NCBI RefSeq assembly: GCF_963678635.1
Contig: NC_087062.1
Location: 9,034,670 to 9,098,669, forward strand
From: Symsagittifera roscoffensis
Lineage: Eukaryota; Xenacoelomorpha; Acoela; Convolutidae
DNA: 64,000 bases
Direction of reading: 5' to 3'
The number at the start of each line of letters is the position of its first letter. Position 1 is the first letter of the stretch. The notes below the pieces were generated by a model. That model saw only the letters and a list, made by a program, of their open reading frames with translations. It was not told where the DNA came from and searched no databases. This document shows positions 54,663-64,000 of the stretch, one piece after another. The translations under genes and the position numbers were made by a program.

Positions 54663-55724
54663 GTGGGTCGTTGTGTAATGAAAAAGGAGACATATGAGAA
54701 GAAACTGAAAGATTTATTACAGGCAGAACAATTTAGTGAGAGTAAGAATCTGACAGACAGCGTGATCATAAAAATTGAAAAAGACATCAGCAAAGAATTA
54801 CTCGCCATGGAAAAAAAGGACAAGATTAGCGAACCGCTGTATTTTAGGTTGAGATCAACGGGGGCGCAGCCGGCTAGACTGTATGGATTAGCAAAAGTAC
54901 GCAAACAAGGCACACTACTTCGTCCCGTCCGTTATTTACCTGGTAGCTCATATAACAACCTAAATAAAACATTGGCAAAATACTTTGATGAAATTGAGGG
55001 GGTAAACATAGAAACGAACACTCAAATGGCCAGGGAGATCTTGGAAAACACTGAATTGGACTCTGATGAGAGTATAATCTCCCTTGATGTAAAGAGTTTG
55101 TACACTAATGTCCCGCTCAAGGAAGTGGTTGAAATAGCCCTGAGGAGATTATATGAGCAAGTCAACCCTCCGGAAACTTCTCGCAAGACTATAAAAAAAC
55201 TGCTGATTTTGGCAGTGAGTAAGGTACACTTTAAATGCAACGTCTTGCGGTATGTACAAAAAGACGGTTTAGCAATGGGCGCCTCCTTTGCAGTAAAAAT
55301 GGCCAATTTATGGCTCAAAGAATACGAACCTGCATTAAAGAAAGAAGTACCAAAAATGACTGTGCTAAATGAGGGTAACAAGGAGGTCTGCCCTGGATAT
55401 CAGAAAAAAGTGACATATCGGGCTAAAGCGGTAGATTGCGAAGCTTGTTTGAATTGGTACCACTTAGGGTGTGGTATCATATCGGAAACCGAGTACGGAG
55501 ACATCGCTGAAACAGTATGGTATTGCATAACATGCAAAAAACAACGGGAAGCAGATCGATCTGAGAATGGTGTTAAAATTTTTCTGAAATATGTAGACAA
55601 CACAGTTAGAACTGTCAAGGGCGATCCTGGGGTAGTTCTCAAGGCTGCCAAAAAGTTGAATCCGAACTTGCAGTTCACCATAGAAGAACTTGACAAAAAC
55701 GGTAATTGGACTTTTTGGATTTAA
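54663..55724 (+). CDS. Penelope-like reverse transcriptase with inserted PHD finger (copy A)
   Basis: 353 codons. RT blocks: LYGLAKVRK and LLRPVRYLPGSSYNNL, motif A IISLDVKSLYTNVPL, and motif B QKDGLAMGASFAVKMANLWL. At residues 243-291 a zinc-finger pattern of PHD type (C4HC3) intervenes: CPGY...DCEACLNWYHLGC...VWYCITC; here the second Cys of the first pair is Tyr. Motif C follows as FLKYVDNT, where the family norm is YVDD. The sequence ends LQFTIEELDKNGNWTFW. It would act in target-primed reverse transcription with the endonuclease. Mutated motif C and frame breaks suggest inactivity. Confidence 0.87.
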   Translation: MGRCVMKKETYEKKLKDLLQAEQFSESKNLTDSVIIKIEKDISKELLAMEKKDKISEPLYFRLRSTGAQPARLYGLAKVRKQGTLLRPVRYLPGSSYNNLNKTLAKYFDEIEGVNIETNTQMAREILENTELDSDESIISLDVKSLYTNVPLKEVVEIALRRLYEQVNPPETSRKTIKKLLILAVSKVHFKCNVLRYVQKDGLAMGASFAVKMANLWLKEYEPALKKEVPKMTVLNEGNKEVCPGYQKKVTYRAKAVDCEACLNWYHLGCGIISETEYGDIAETVWYCITCKKQREADRSENGVKIFLKYVDNTVRTVKGDPGVVLKAAKKLNPNLQFTIEELDKNGNWTFWI

Positions 55725-55739
55725 ATCTCTACGTGGATT

Positions 55740-56420
55740 CAGGAAAAAGGTCACATATGGGTAATATCAAAAACCCACTGATACCGGCACCATTCTAAAT
55801 TTCAGAGGTTGCGCACCTTTGCAGTACAAAACAAACGTTATTGAAGGGATGGTAGTACCTCAACATCGGAAAATTTTGACCAGGCATTAGAAGTACCTCC
55901 AAATCGGAAAATTTTGACCAGGCATTGGAAAAAAATCGAAAACAATGGAGTGAAAATCAATATCCGAAAAGTTGTTCGGACAGGGTAGTGCTTGAAAATC
56001 TCATAAGGGAGGGAAAGAAAAATTTAGAGGTGAAGGCACAAATATTTTTTCCAACAAGAAAATTGGAAAAATGCTTACCATCCCTCAAAACTTCCTTTGC
56101 TCGTGAGCTGAGATCCGAATTGGTGTAAAAGCAATATGTAGTGGATGTAATTCCACCTATGTCAGCCAGACAGTCCGACATTTAACCACGAGGGTCGATG
56201 AACATGGCAAAGGGGGACTTACTTCACAGTGGGACAACAATTGTTAGAATGCAATAAGGAGGTAGGCTGTACTGCTGAGCTGAAGTCAGAGATTATAGGC
56301 CAAACAGCCAACACAAATAAGCTACTCACACTAAAAACTTTGCATTTTGGATGGAAAGGCCGAGGATCAACACACGCAACGAATTCAGGAGCCGGGAACT
56401 AACAGTAAAATTATAGTCTA
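55740..56420 (+). pseudogene. Penelope-like linker and GIY-YIG endonuclease (copy A)
   Basis: 55925-56128 encodes the linker (NRKQWSENQYPKSCSDRVVL, then LEKCLPSLKTSFARELRSE) with an internal deletion relative to copy B. The endonuclease follows in another frame from about 56131: CSGCNSTYVSQTVRHLTTRVDEH, which has the CxxC ahead and the Y-V-x-Q-T..R..L..R..EH core of the Penelope-type GIY-YIG domain. The usual Gly of YVGQT is Ser. Then a frame change; KEVGCTAELKSEIIG and later residues follow. Confidence 0.8.
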
Positions 56421-56505
56421 TGTATAACATGGCTAAAAAATAAAAAAAACTGACATGTCAGAATCAAAAACATTCCCAAATCGACATTTTAAAACCATGA
56501 AAAGA

Positions 56506-56800
56506 TAACAGTCGCATACTTAAGTCACATATGAGATTAAGAAAATTAGGTCCTTTAACCATTGGCTCAAGAGTCAGGGACGTTATTTCATGTGTTTTTC
56601 TACATGAAGTGGTCGGAACCAATTCAAATCACTTGCGACATGAGACTACAAACCGTTTTACAGCTTAAAGGCTACTACCAAAAAACACCCCACTCTAGAA
56701 ATAAGAACGCCCCCATGCTAAGGTCTCAAAAGACCCAAAACACACGAACGCCGTTAAAAACAGGGTCGGAACCTTATGTATACCGATAGTTTTTATTGGA
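56506..56800 (+). repeat. 3' direct repeat of the Penelope-like element (pseudo-LTR-like)
   Basis: taacagtcgcatacttaagt and cacatatgagattaagaaaa match the 5' repeat at 53801. After about 175 bp of extra sequence, ttaaaaacagggtcggaa and agtttttat match the 5' repeat at 53998-54040. Copy B has the same at 63205-63500. Confidence 0.7.
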
Positions 56801-57045
56801 CAGTGGACCTTTGGTCCATTTCAAATGGATCAATCTAAAAACTCTCCCTAAGTCAACATAACAATATAAAACACACTCAAGAAATTTAAATTGGGTACTC
56901 ACATACCGACACGACCTCTGGAATTGAGTAACTAAATTGTAAAGCAACTCTAGAAATGATTTGATAATTAAGTATAACTCAGGAACTTTGAAATAAACAA
57001 GTTTTAGCTCAAGACACAAGTTTTCTATTTGAACCATTGGGCAGC

Positions 57046-58110
57046 TTCAGCGGTCCACGTTTCCGCTCAAGGTTCACTCCGGTACGATTGATTGTTCTTC
57101 TTTCTTTCTTCCAGCTATTTCGTCTTCCCGTCAGGAACAAGATAGCTCTACTCTCATCGTACAATTCAGATAAATTGCGAATAGCAATTATACTCTAGTA
57201 TATTTCAGCAACTTTTCCTCGATTATTACTCCATTCTTCTGATTGTTATTTTCTCGTTTTTTCAGTTGTCGCGAGAAACTTGAGCATGACAGGCTCCATT
57301 CGAATTTTTCAAAAAATACTTTTCTCGCCAAAATCCAGATCAAACGTTCAGCTCAAGGTCAAACCTCCAAGTATGAGCGACTGGCACAAAGCACGAATAA
57401 ATTAAAAATCTCAGAAATTTACTGGAAAATGTTATTTATTAATACATTATTTAATATGCAATTACAGTTGTTTAAAATTGATTGGTCAAAAACTTTTAGA
57501 GCATTTTTTAGACATGTTTCTCTTTTTTCAGATCTTTGATCGTTCTGTTAATATTATAAAAAAATTTAATCCTGATGATGCACAAAATGTGCGAAAATGT
57601 TTTAATGAACAATTTAAATTTCTTGTGATAATTGTAAAGCAATTTAGAAGAAGTTTTTTTTGAATAATTGTAAATACTATTTGTAAATTGATGTTTTATC
57701 GTCATTTACATTAATTTATTGTAAAAATCCTGACGATGCACATAGTTGCGAAATTGTTTGAAATTTACTTTAAGCAAAAATTTCTTCCTAGAAGAAGTTT
57801 GAAGTTAATAAGTTTAACTCAAGAAGTTTTATTCTCTGGACCAATGGGCAGATTCAGCTATCCACCTTCCCAGTCAAGGTCACTCTAACCCAATTGAGTA
57901 TTTTTTTTCAAACTCTCAATCCTCTCTATCAGGAACAAGACAGCTCAACTTGTGCTGAAGTTTTCTGTAAAATTGCGAATAACAATTTTACGCTAGTGAT
58001 TTCTGTAAACTTTCCCGCAATTATCTCTCGAATCTTCTGATCTGATCTATTTTGTGTTTTCAGTTGTCGCGAGAAGCTTATGCATGACAGGGTCGATTCG
58101 AATTGTTTAA
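57046..58110 (+). repeat. Diverged direct duplication (57046-57313 and 57850-58110)
   Basis: Both copies run from gcagNttcagc through tcaggaacaagaNagctc, aattgcgaatagcaat-type and tttcagttgtcgcgagaa to catgacagg. They differ at many positions, so the duplication is old. The first copy is part of block A and returns at the window end. Confidence 0.75.
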
Positions 58111-58795
58111 AATTTTTAAGCACTTTTTAAACTTTGTTGAGCTGATTAAGAGACTTCCTGTGATATAATTTTAATTTTCTTATCAATTAACAAACTAGTT
58201 TCAACGTAATTCTTGATTAATTGAAAAAAAACAAAATGACCCATTTTTGGGGTTCAATTTTTGTTGAGAATTTTGGAGAAAAAATAGCACCATTTTAATC
58301 CTGGTGAAATTCTAAGCAACTTTTGTTCTCTTCACTTTTTGTCTAATCTTAACCCAATTTGAGAAAAACGCATTTGAAAATTCAAGTGTTATTCGTTTTG
58401 TCCGGATAATTTAAATCAGCACTGTATGATACTCGGTTACTTTGATACTTTCGATCTTCTGATTATTGTTTTTGTTCGGTTTGATAACGGGACATAGAAG
58501 TTGCAACTTTTTTTTTTCAAGCTATCAAGTGAACAAAATTGTTTCATGTTTCTGCCGTTCTCTCCACAACTACTTGAGATTTACGGTTGAAGTTTTGCAA
58601 TAGAAGAAATTTTTGCAAAAAGTAAATTTCAAACGTTTTCGCAACTATGTGCATCGTTAGGATTTTTATAATAAACTAATCTAAATTACGATAAATTCGA
58701 CAATAAATCTTTTTGCACTAGAACGGTTTGAATTTTTTTTTTCAGAATATAGCAGAAAAAATTGTGAAGAAGCGTTCTGCGGTTTTTTAAACAGT
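58111..58795. other. No gene recognised
   Basis: AT-rich sequence between the diverged repeat and the TIR element. No exon support. Confidence 0.4.
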
Positions 58796-59187
58796 GGGAG
58801 TCAGAAAGGTGTTCTTAATGCCGAAACTCTACAGAAACAGCTGAAGCAATTTCAAACTTCGTACTTAAGAGTATTCGTCGGAAACTAAAAATATATGCTA
58901 TGCCTTCATATAGATCTTTTTCCCAAAAAACCGAAAGTTTTGTTGAGATTTTAGACAGAATTTGACTGCAAATTCAGAAAAATGCTTTGAAAAATGCCCA
59001 AACCTGAGTCAGATTTTGTTTGTAGCTGACTAGTTTTTGTATTTTTTCTCAAAATGAAATGGAAAACCTATATGAGCGCTTAACATAGATCCTTAACTTG
59101 ACAACGAAGACTTATAAGTCCAAAGCATCAAATTGATTCTGATGTTGACATTAAGTTTTCGGCATTAAGAACACATCTCTGACTCCC
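58796..59187. mobile_element. MITE-like element, 392 bp, with about 32-bp terminal inverted repeats
   Basis: 58796-58827 (gggagtcagaaaggtgttct...) matches the reverse complement of 59156-59187 with few differences (gggagtcagagatgtgttct...). Interior non-coding. No clear target duplication is seen beside it. The superfamily is not assigned. Confidence 0.75.
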
Positions 59188-59922
59188 TTTAGTTATAAGT
59201 CCAAACGAAGTCTTGAAAGCAGTTTTTTACGTTTTTCTTTTTGTGTATTTCGAAAAATTTTGTCCATCAATATGTCATTATTTCGACCTTGAAACTCTAG
59301 TTACTGTAGAGAAAACGGCAGAAAATTTTCGTTCATGTCATTGCCTGGAAACAAAAAATTGCATTTTCTATGTCCTTTGACTCTATAAGACGTCCTTTGT
59401 AGATCAAGGAAGGTTATCTCTGAAGCAATATGAGTAATATGTGGTAACAATTAAATACTTAAGCAAATCATCAGAAGTGCTAATTATAACAGCAAAGCAT
59501 AAAGTGAACGTAATTGTTCCGACCATTGAAAATGGAGAGCAACTTTGTGTTCGGTTGTGTTTAGTTTTTTTTTCCACGCAAAATCAGGTACCACAACTGA
59601 TGATCGGATTGGGTCGAGCGATATATCAAATTAAAGCCCAGTGTCGAGAAAAACCAGTTTGAAATTTTCAATTCCTGGTCTAATTTCGAGCGAATGAGGT
59701 GAGTGAGTAGGCTTATTATAGAAGAATAAGCCATGAAATTTTAGCTGAACTACAGTAAATTTATTTTTAGAAGTTTTTTAGAGCCATCTTTGGAATGAAA
59801 AAAACTTCAAAAAATTTAACTGTTTCAGCAAAAAAAAATGTGAATCTTCTTTGTTTTTTTTCGGCTAAAACTCTTGTCTGATTTGCCTATTTTACTATGA
59901 CCGATGATTATGCCTAAATTCG
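59188..59922. other. No gene recognised
   Basis: Contains a 73-codon frame at 59441-59662 with a GNNN-poor, balanced composition but no supporting evidence; not called. Confidence 0.4.
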
Positions 59923-60957
59923 ATTGACACGTGAAACTTTAAAAATTACTTTGGAAGACACGTGACCATTTTTATTTTCGCAAATGCAGAAAAAGCGCGA
60001 AAATCAGAAGAACAATTTTTGCTAGTAATGAATAGACGCACGACCAAAATAGAAAAAATGGAAAACGGTTACGAAGATCCGAGAGGGTTCCGGAAACTAA
60101 CGATTGTGCTGACACAATTGTTACTGTGCTGATTTCATCAATCGGGAAGTTGGAGGGTTGAGATTGCAACTGTTACCAGTGCTGAAGAGAGGGCTTTCAG
60201 AAGTGTTCAATTCAGAAGTGTCTCGGTAAAAGACTTGAAACTCATTTCAAACAACTTTTAGCTTTCGGGAGTGTCCTGATTTGAATTAAATAACATCAAA
60301 TTTGTTTTCAGAGTATGAGAAGCTAGAAGTTGAGGGAAAAGGTTGATCCATCTCCGATGGATATGATGAGTTTTATCTACTGAACAAAAACAGTAGTAAT
60401 ATGGTGATAAGTAGTAGCCCTGTTTTAGGACTGATCTCGTGGTCTGGGATACTGAGACCCAGCCGTTGGTTCACTGTTTTTGCATTTAACTAAGTTAATT
60501 TGCGCGATCTGGCCGATTGCCTTAAATATGTAACAGTCGCCTACTTAAGTCACATATCAGGCTAAGAAAATTAGGCCATAAAGTCCTTGGCTCAAGGATT
60601 AAAAACAGGGTCGGAAGCTTAAGAAAAGCATTAGTTTTTATCTCAACATAATCACATATAATGTTCTCTTATCCTTGGCTTATGTGGAGTGCCAAATAAC
60701 GGTCTTTTTTCGGATCAAGCAGTGCACAGCTTTCAACTGAGACTCATGAGATCTAAGAAACGCCAGGCAAATGCGGATGGGGCTAAGGCATCGGGTGAAC
60801 TAACAAAAGCAAGGGAGGTAGAGAGAAGGGGTAAAGTTGAGAAGTAGTCGCCTTCGGTAATATTCTAAGTTGTGGCCTTCGAATCAATAAGCTGATAAGC
60901 CGACACAAGAAAAAGCTTGAAAAAGTTTCAGACAGACAGGATAGACCATTAAATAAC

Positions 60958-61230
60958 TTGTATGAAAGGTTAGTTAGAAATTTAGATGAAGTGATTTTGC
61001 CGCTTCGGGTGCGGGAAGTCTTAAGTTTTGGTCCGAAACATCCAGTACGAGACAAATTCAATGAAATTCAGTTCCTTGCGGACTTTGATAAGTTTTTGTC
61101 TGAACTGAAGTTAAATAGATTACCCGGAGGAAAATTATGTGAGATTGAAGCAGCTGCAAAGAGATATGCTAAGATTGTGAAACAGACCCCCTCTGACAAA
61201 GGTGTTGAAAAAGCCAGAAAAAGGTGTTGA
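60958..61230 (+). CDS. Penelope-like element, N-terminal region (copy B)
   Basis: Same protein segment as 54248-54625, with the GPKHPV and CEIEAAAKRYAK blocks. The first Met here is internal; the frame upstream carries differences from copy A. It leaves frame at the same A-run (61216-61224), overlapping the RT frame by 7 nt. Confidence 0.75.
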   Translation: MYERLVRNLDEVILPLRVREVLSFGPKHPVRDKFNEIQFLADFDKFLSELKLNRLPGGKLCEIEAAAKRYAKIVKQTPSDKGVEKARKRC

Positions 61231-62063
61231 AGGACAATGGTCTTCTGGCAGTGCCGTTTGACAAGGGGGTGGGTCGTTGTGTAATGAAAAAGGAGACATA
61301 TGAGAAGAAACTGAAAGATTTATTACAGGCAGAACAATTTAAGGAGAAGAAGAATCTAACAGACAGCGTGATCATAAAAATTGAAAAAGACATAAGCAAA
61401 GAATTACTCGCCATGGAAAAAAAGGACGAGATTAGCGAACCGCTGTATATTAGGTGGAGATCAACGGGGGCGCAGCCGCCTAGACTGTATGGATTAGCAA
61501 AAGTACGCAAACAAGGCACACTACTTCGTCCCGTCCGTTATTTACCTGGTAGCTCATATAACAACCTAAATAAAACATTGGCAAAGTACTTTGATGAAAG
61601 TGAGGGGGTAAACATAGAAACGAACACTCAAATGGCCAGGGAGATCTTGGAAAACACTGAATTGGACTCTGATGAGAGTATAATCTCCCTTGATAGAAAG
61701 AGTTTGTACACTAATGTCCCGCTCAAGGAAGTGGTTGAAATAGCCCTGAGGAGATTATATGAGCAAGTCAACCCTCCGGAAACATCTCGCAAGACTATGA
61801 AAAAACTACTGATTTTGGCAGTGAGTAAGGTACTCTTTAAATGCAACGTATTGTGTTATGTACAAAAAGACGGTTTAGCAATGGGCGCCTTCTTTGCAGT
61901 AATAATGGCCAATTTATGGCTCAAAGAATACGAACCTGCATTAAAGAAAGAAGTACCAAAAATGACTGTGCTAAATGAGGGTAACAAGGAGGTCTGCCCT
62001 GGATGTCAGAAAAAGGTGACATATCGAGCTAAAGCGGTAGATTGCGAAGCTTGTTTGAAATGA
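61224..62063 (+). CDS. Penelope-like reverse transcriptase with PHD finger start (copy B)
   Basis: It opens LKDNGLLAVPFDKGVGRCVM, the block before RT that is broken in copy A. Motif A is LDRKSLYTN (Val to Arg after the Asp) and motif B is intact. The PHD insertion begins CPGCQKK with both Cys of the first pair, unlike copy A. A stop after CEACLK (62061-62063) cuts it. The remainder (YHLGCGN..WYCITC) follows in the same frame, and motif C tatgttgacaac (YVDN) follows after a further frame change. Non-functional as written. Confidence 0.85.
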   Translation: MLKDNGLLAVPFDKGVGRCVMKKETYEKKLKDLLQAEQFKEKKNLTDSVIIKIEKDISKELLAMEKKDEISEPLYIRWRSTGAQPPRLYGLAKVRKQGTLLRPVRYLPGSSYNNLNKTLAKYFDESEGVNIETNTQMAREILENTELDSDESIISLDRKSLYTNVPLKEVVEIALRRLYEQVNPPETSRKTMKKLLILAVSKVLFKCNVLCYVQKDGLAMGAFFAVIMANLWLKEYEPALKKEVPKMTVLNEGNKEVCPGCQKKVTYRAKAVDCEACLK

Positions 62064-63130
62064 TACCACTTAGGGTGTGGTAACATATCGGAAACCGAAT
62101 ACGGAGACATCGCTGACACAGTATGGTATTGCATAACTTGCAAAAAAACAACAGGAAGCAGATCGTACTAAGAATGGTGTTAAAATTTTTCTGAAATATG
62201 TTGACAACAAGTTAGAACTGTCAAGGGCGATCCTGGGGTAGTTCTCAAGGCTGCCAATAAGTTGCATCCAAACTTGCAGTTCACCATAGAAGAACTTGAC
62301 AAAAACGGTAATTGGCCTTTTTGGATTTAAATGTCAACGTGGATTCAGGAAAAAGGTCACATATGGGTAATATCAAAAACCCACTGATACCGGCACCATT
62401 CTATATTTCAGAGGTTGCGCATTTTTGCAGTACAAAAGAAACTTTATTGAAGGGACGGTTCATAGGGTTTTCAGAAGTACCTCAACCTCGGAAAATTTTG
62501 ACCAGGCATTGGAAAAAAATCGAAAAACAATGGAGTGAAAATCAATATCCGAAAAGTTGGTCGGACAGGGTAGTGCTTGAAACTCTTAATAACGTAGGGA
62601 AAGAAAAATTTAGAGGTGAAGGCATCAGAACCAAGAAATTATAATTGATTGAAAGAATCACCCCCCTTTTTACAATGCAATATCAAGGCAATCTATCTCA
62701 ACTGTTAGCTGCAAAGGTTCGGCAAATATTCATGGCACAAATAATTTTTACAACAAGAAAATTGGAAAAATGCTTACCATCCCTCAAAACTTCCTTTTCT
62801 CGTGAGCTGAGATCCAAAGTGGGGTATAAGCTATATGTAGTGGATGTAACTCCACCTATGTCAGCCAGACAGTCCGACATTTAACCACGAGGGTCGATGA
62901 ACATGGCAAAGGGGGACTTACTTCACAGTGGGGCAACAATTGTTAGAATGCAATAAGGAGGTAGGCTGTACTGCTGAGCTGAAGTCAGAGATTATAGGCC
63001 AAACAGCCAACACAAATAAGCTACTCACACTAAAACATTGCTTTTTGGATGGAAAGGCCGAGGATCAACACACGCAACGAATTCAGGAGCCGGGAACTAA
63101 CAGTAAAATTATAGTCTATGTATAACATGG
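62064..63130 (+). pseudogene. Penelope-like PHD end, motif C, linker and endonuclease (copy B)
   Basis: Pieces in several frames: PHD second half to 62141, motif C at 62197-62208, then linker 62312-62640 (FYISEVAHFCSTKETLLKG, NQYPKSWSDRVVL). Next is 62645-62884 with MQYQGNLSQLLAAKVRQIF and TTRKLEKCLPSLKTSFSREL, a portion deleted in copy A. The GIY-YIG core (SGCNSTYVSQTVRHLTTRV) lies at about 62840-62905 in another frame, and the tail to 63125 carries AELKSEIIGQTANTNKLLT. Together with copy A this shows the full domain order. Confidence 0.8.
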
Positions 63131-64000
63131 CTAAAAAATAAAAAAAAACTGACATGTCAGAATCAAAAACATTCCCAAATCGACATTTTAAAACCATGAA
63201 AAGGTAACAGTCGCATACTTAAGTCACATATGAGATTAAGAAAATTAGGTCCTTTAACCATTGGCTCAAGAGTCAGGGACGTTATTTCATGTGTTTTTCT
63301 ACATGAAGTGGTCGGAACCAATTCAAATCACTTGCGACATGAGATTACAAACCGTTTTACAGCTTAAAGGCTACTACCAAAAAACACCCCACTCTAGAAA
63401 TAAGAACGCCCCCATGCTAAGGTCTCAAAAGACCCAAAACACACGAACGGCGTTAAAAACAGGGTCGGAACCTTATGTATACCGATAGTTTTTATTGGAC
63501 AGTGGACCTTTGGTCCATTTCAAATGGATCAATCTAAAAACTCTCCCTAAGTCAACATAACAATATAAAATACACTCAAGAAATTTAAATTGGGTACTCA
63601 CATACCGACACGACCTCTGGAATTGAGTAACTAAATTGTAAAGCAACTCTAGAAATGATTTGATAATTAAGTATAACTCAGGAACTTTGAAATAAACAAG
63701 TTTTAGCTCAAGACACAAGTTTTCTATTTGAACCATTGGGCAGCTTCAGCGGTCCACGTTTCCGCTCAAGGTTCACTCCGGTACGATTGATTGTTCTTCT
63801 TTCTTTCTTCCAGCTATTTCGTCTTCCCGTCAGGAACAAGATAGCTCTACTCTCATCGTACAATTCAGATAAATTGCGAATAGCAATTATACTCTAGTAT
63901 ATTTCAGCAACTTTTCCTCGATTATTACTCGATTCTTCTGATTGTTATTTTCTCGTTTTTTCAGTTGTCGCGAGAAACTTGAGCATGACAGGCTCCATTC

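Larger units (their letters stand above)
53205..57313 (+). mobile_element. Penelope-like element block A
   Basis: It is repeated as block B from about 59925 to the window end, with offset rising from 6.6 to 6.7 kb through small indels. Contents in order: a 5' region, a direct repeat, N-terminal ORF, RT with inserted PHD finger, linker, GIY-YIG endonuclease, a second copy of the direct repeat, and a 3' region. RT before a C-terminal GIY-YIG endonuclease defines an EN+ Penelope-like retroelement. The outer limits are those of the duplication, not necessarily of the element. Several frame breaks make it inactive as written. Confidence 0.85.
59925..64000 (+). mobile_element. Penelope-like element block B, cut by window end
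   Basis: Second copy of block A in the same orientation, very similar throughout. A 75-codon frame in its 3' part differs from its block A counterpart by one residue. It ends with the window at gacaggctccattc, which is position 57301 of block A, so it continues beyond. The arrangement is a direct repeat with 2.6 kb of unrelated sequence between. Confidence 0.85.

Noticed and set aside
56562-56789. 75-codon frame in the 3' part of block A, repeated at 63261-63488
   Set aside because: Near identity follows from the block duplication; it lies in the non-coding 3' repeat of the Penelope-like element.
57100-57160. Hammerhead-ribozyme-like core on the minus strand (ctgacgggaagacgaaat)
   Set aside because: Penelope elements often carry hammerheads, but one core base differs from CUGANGA, stem II is not formed and no cleavage-site strand was found.

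Overview
The window is a stretch of AT-rich, intron-containing animal DNA, most likely invertebrate, and is almost entirely transposable elements and diverged tandem repeats. No operons, Shine-Dalgarno sites or bacterial genes are visible. The animal assignment rests on a Ty3/gypsy-type LTR element with an env-like gene, two copies of an EN+ Penelope-like element, Helentron-like non-autonomous elements, decayed non-LTR reverse transcriptase, and GT-AG exons. I cannot name the species.

Layout. 0.6-10.05 kb: higher-order repeats, namely diverged R units, an exact 758-bp tandem unit (A) and a 1.65-kb unit (B) carrying a fold-back element; several copies share a protein-like minus-strand frame, and a related piece lies near 11.1 kb. 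12.1-13.3 kb: exons of an unrecognised host gene. 14.2-19.9 kb: Helentron/HINE-like elements, one nested inside another. 21.6-22.2 kb: inverted repeats. 22.48-22.65 kb: a probable last exon with a poly(A) signal at 23.14 kb.

23.32-37.55 kb: one nearly complete LTR retrotransposon of 14.2 kb. Its 410-bp TG...CA LTRs differ at one position and it has a 4-bp CTTA target duplication. It encodes pol (RT, RNase H, D,D35E integrase with GPY/F), a stop-interrupted ORF without internal Met (ORF-X), an env-like glycoprotein in two frames, a 602-aa unknown ORF (ORF-Y) and an antisense ORF with a signal-peptide-like start. No convincing gag is seen. It sits in a copy of a ~1.23-kb tandem repeat whose sister copy at 38.7-38.8 kb is an unoccupied paralogous target.

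37.5-40 kb: that tandem repeat, built from HINE pieces. 40.5-49.7 kb: a G-rich tract and an array of diverged 1.4-2 kb repeats with tRNA-promoter-like boxes. 49.97-50.08 kb: a (CTA)n microsatellite. 50.57-51.06 kb: fragment of a second Penelope-like family (minus strand). 52.27-52.90 kb: decayed LINE RT. 53.2-57.3 and 59.9-64.0 kb: two very similar >4-kb blocks, each with a Penelope-like element whose RT has a PHD-type zinc finger inserted between motifs B and C. Between them is a ~390-bp TIR element (58.80-59.19 kb).

Reading-frame breaks recur at homopolymers in otherwise long ORFs, so some may be assembly errors rather than decay.
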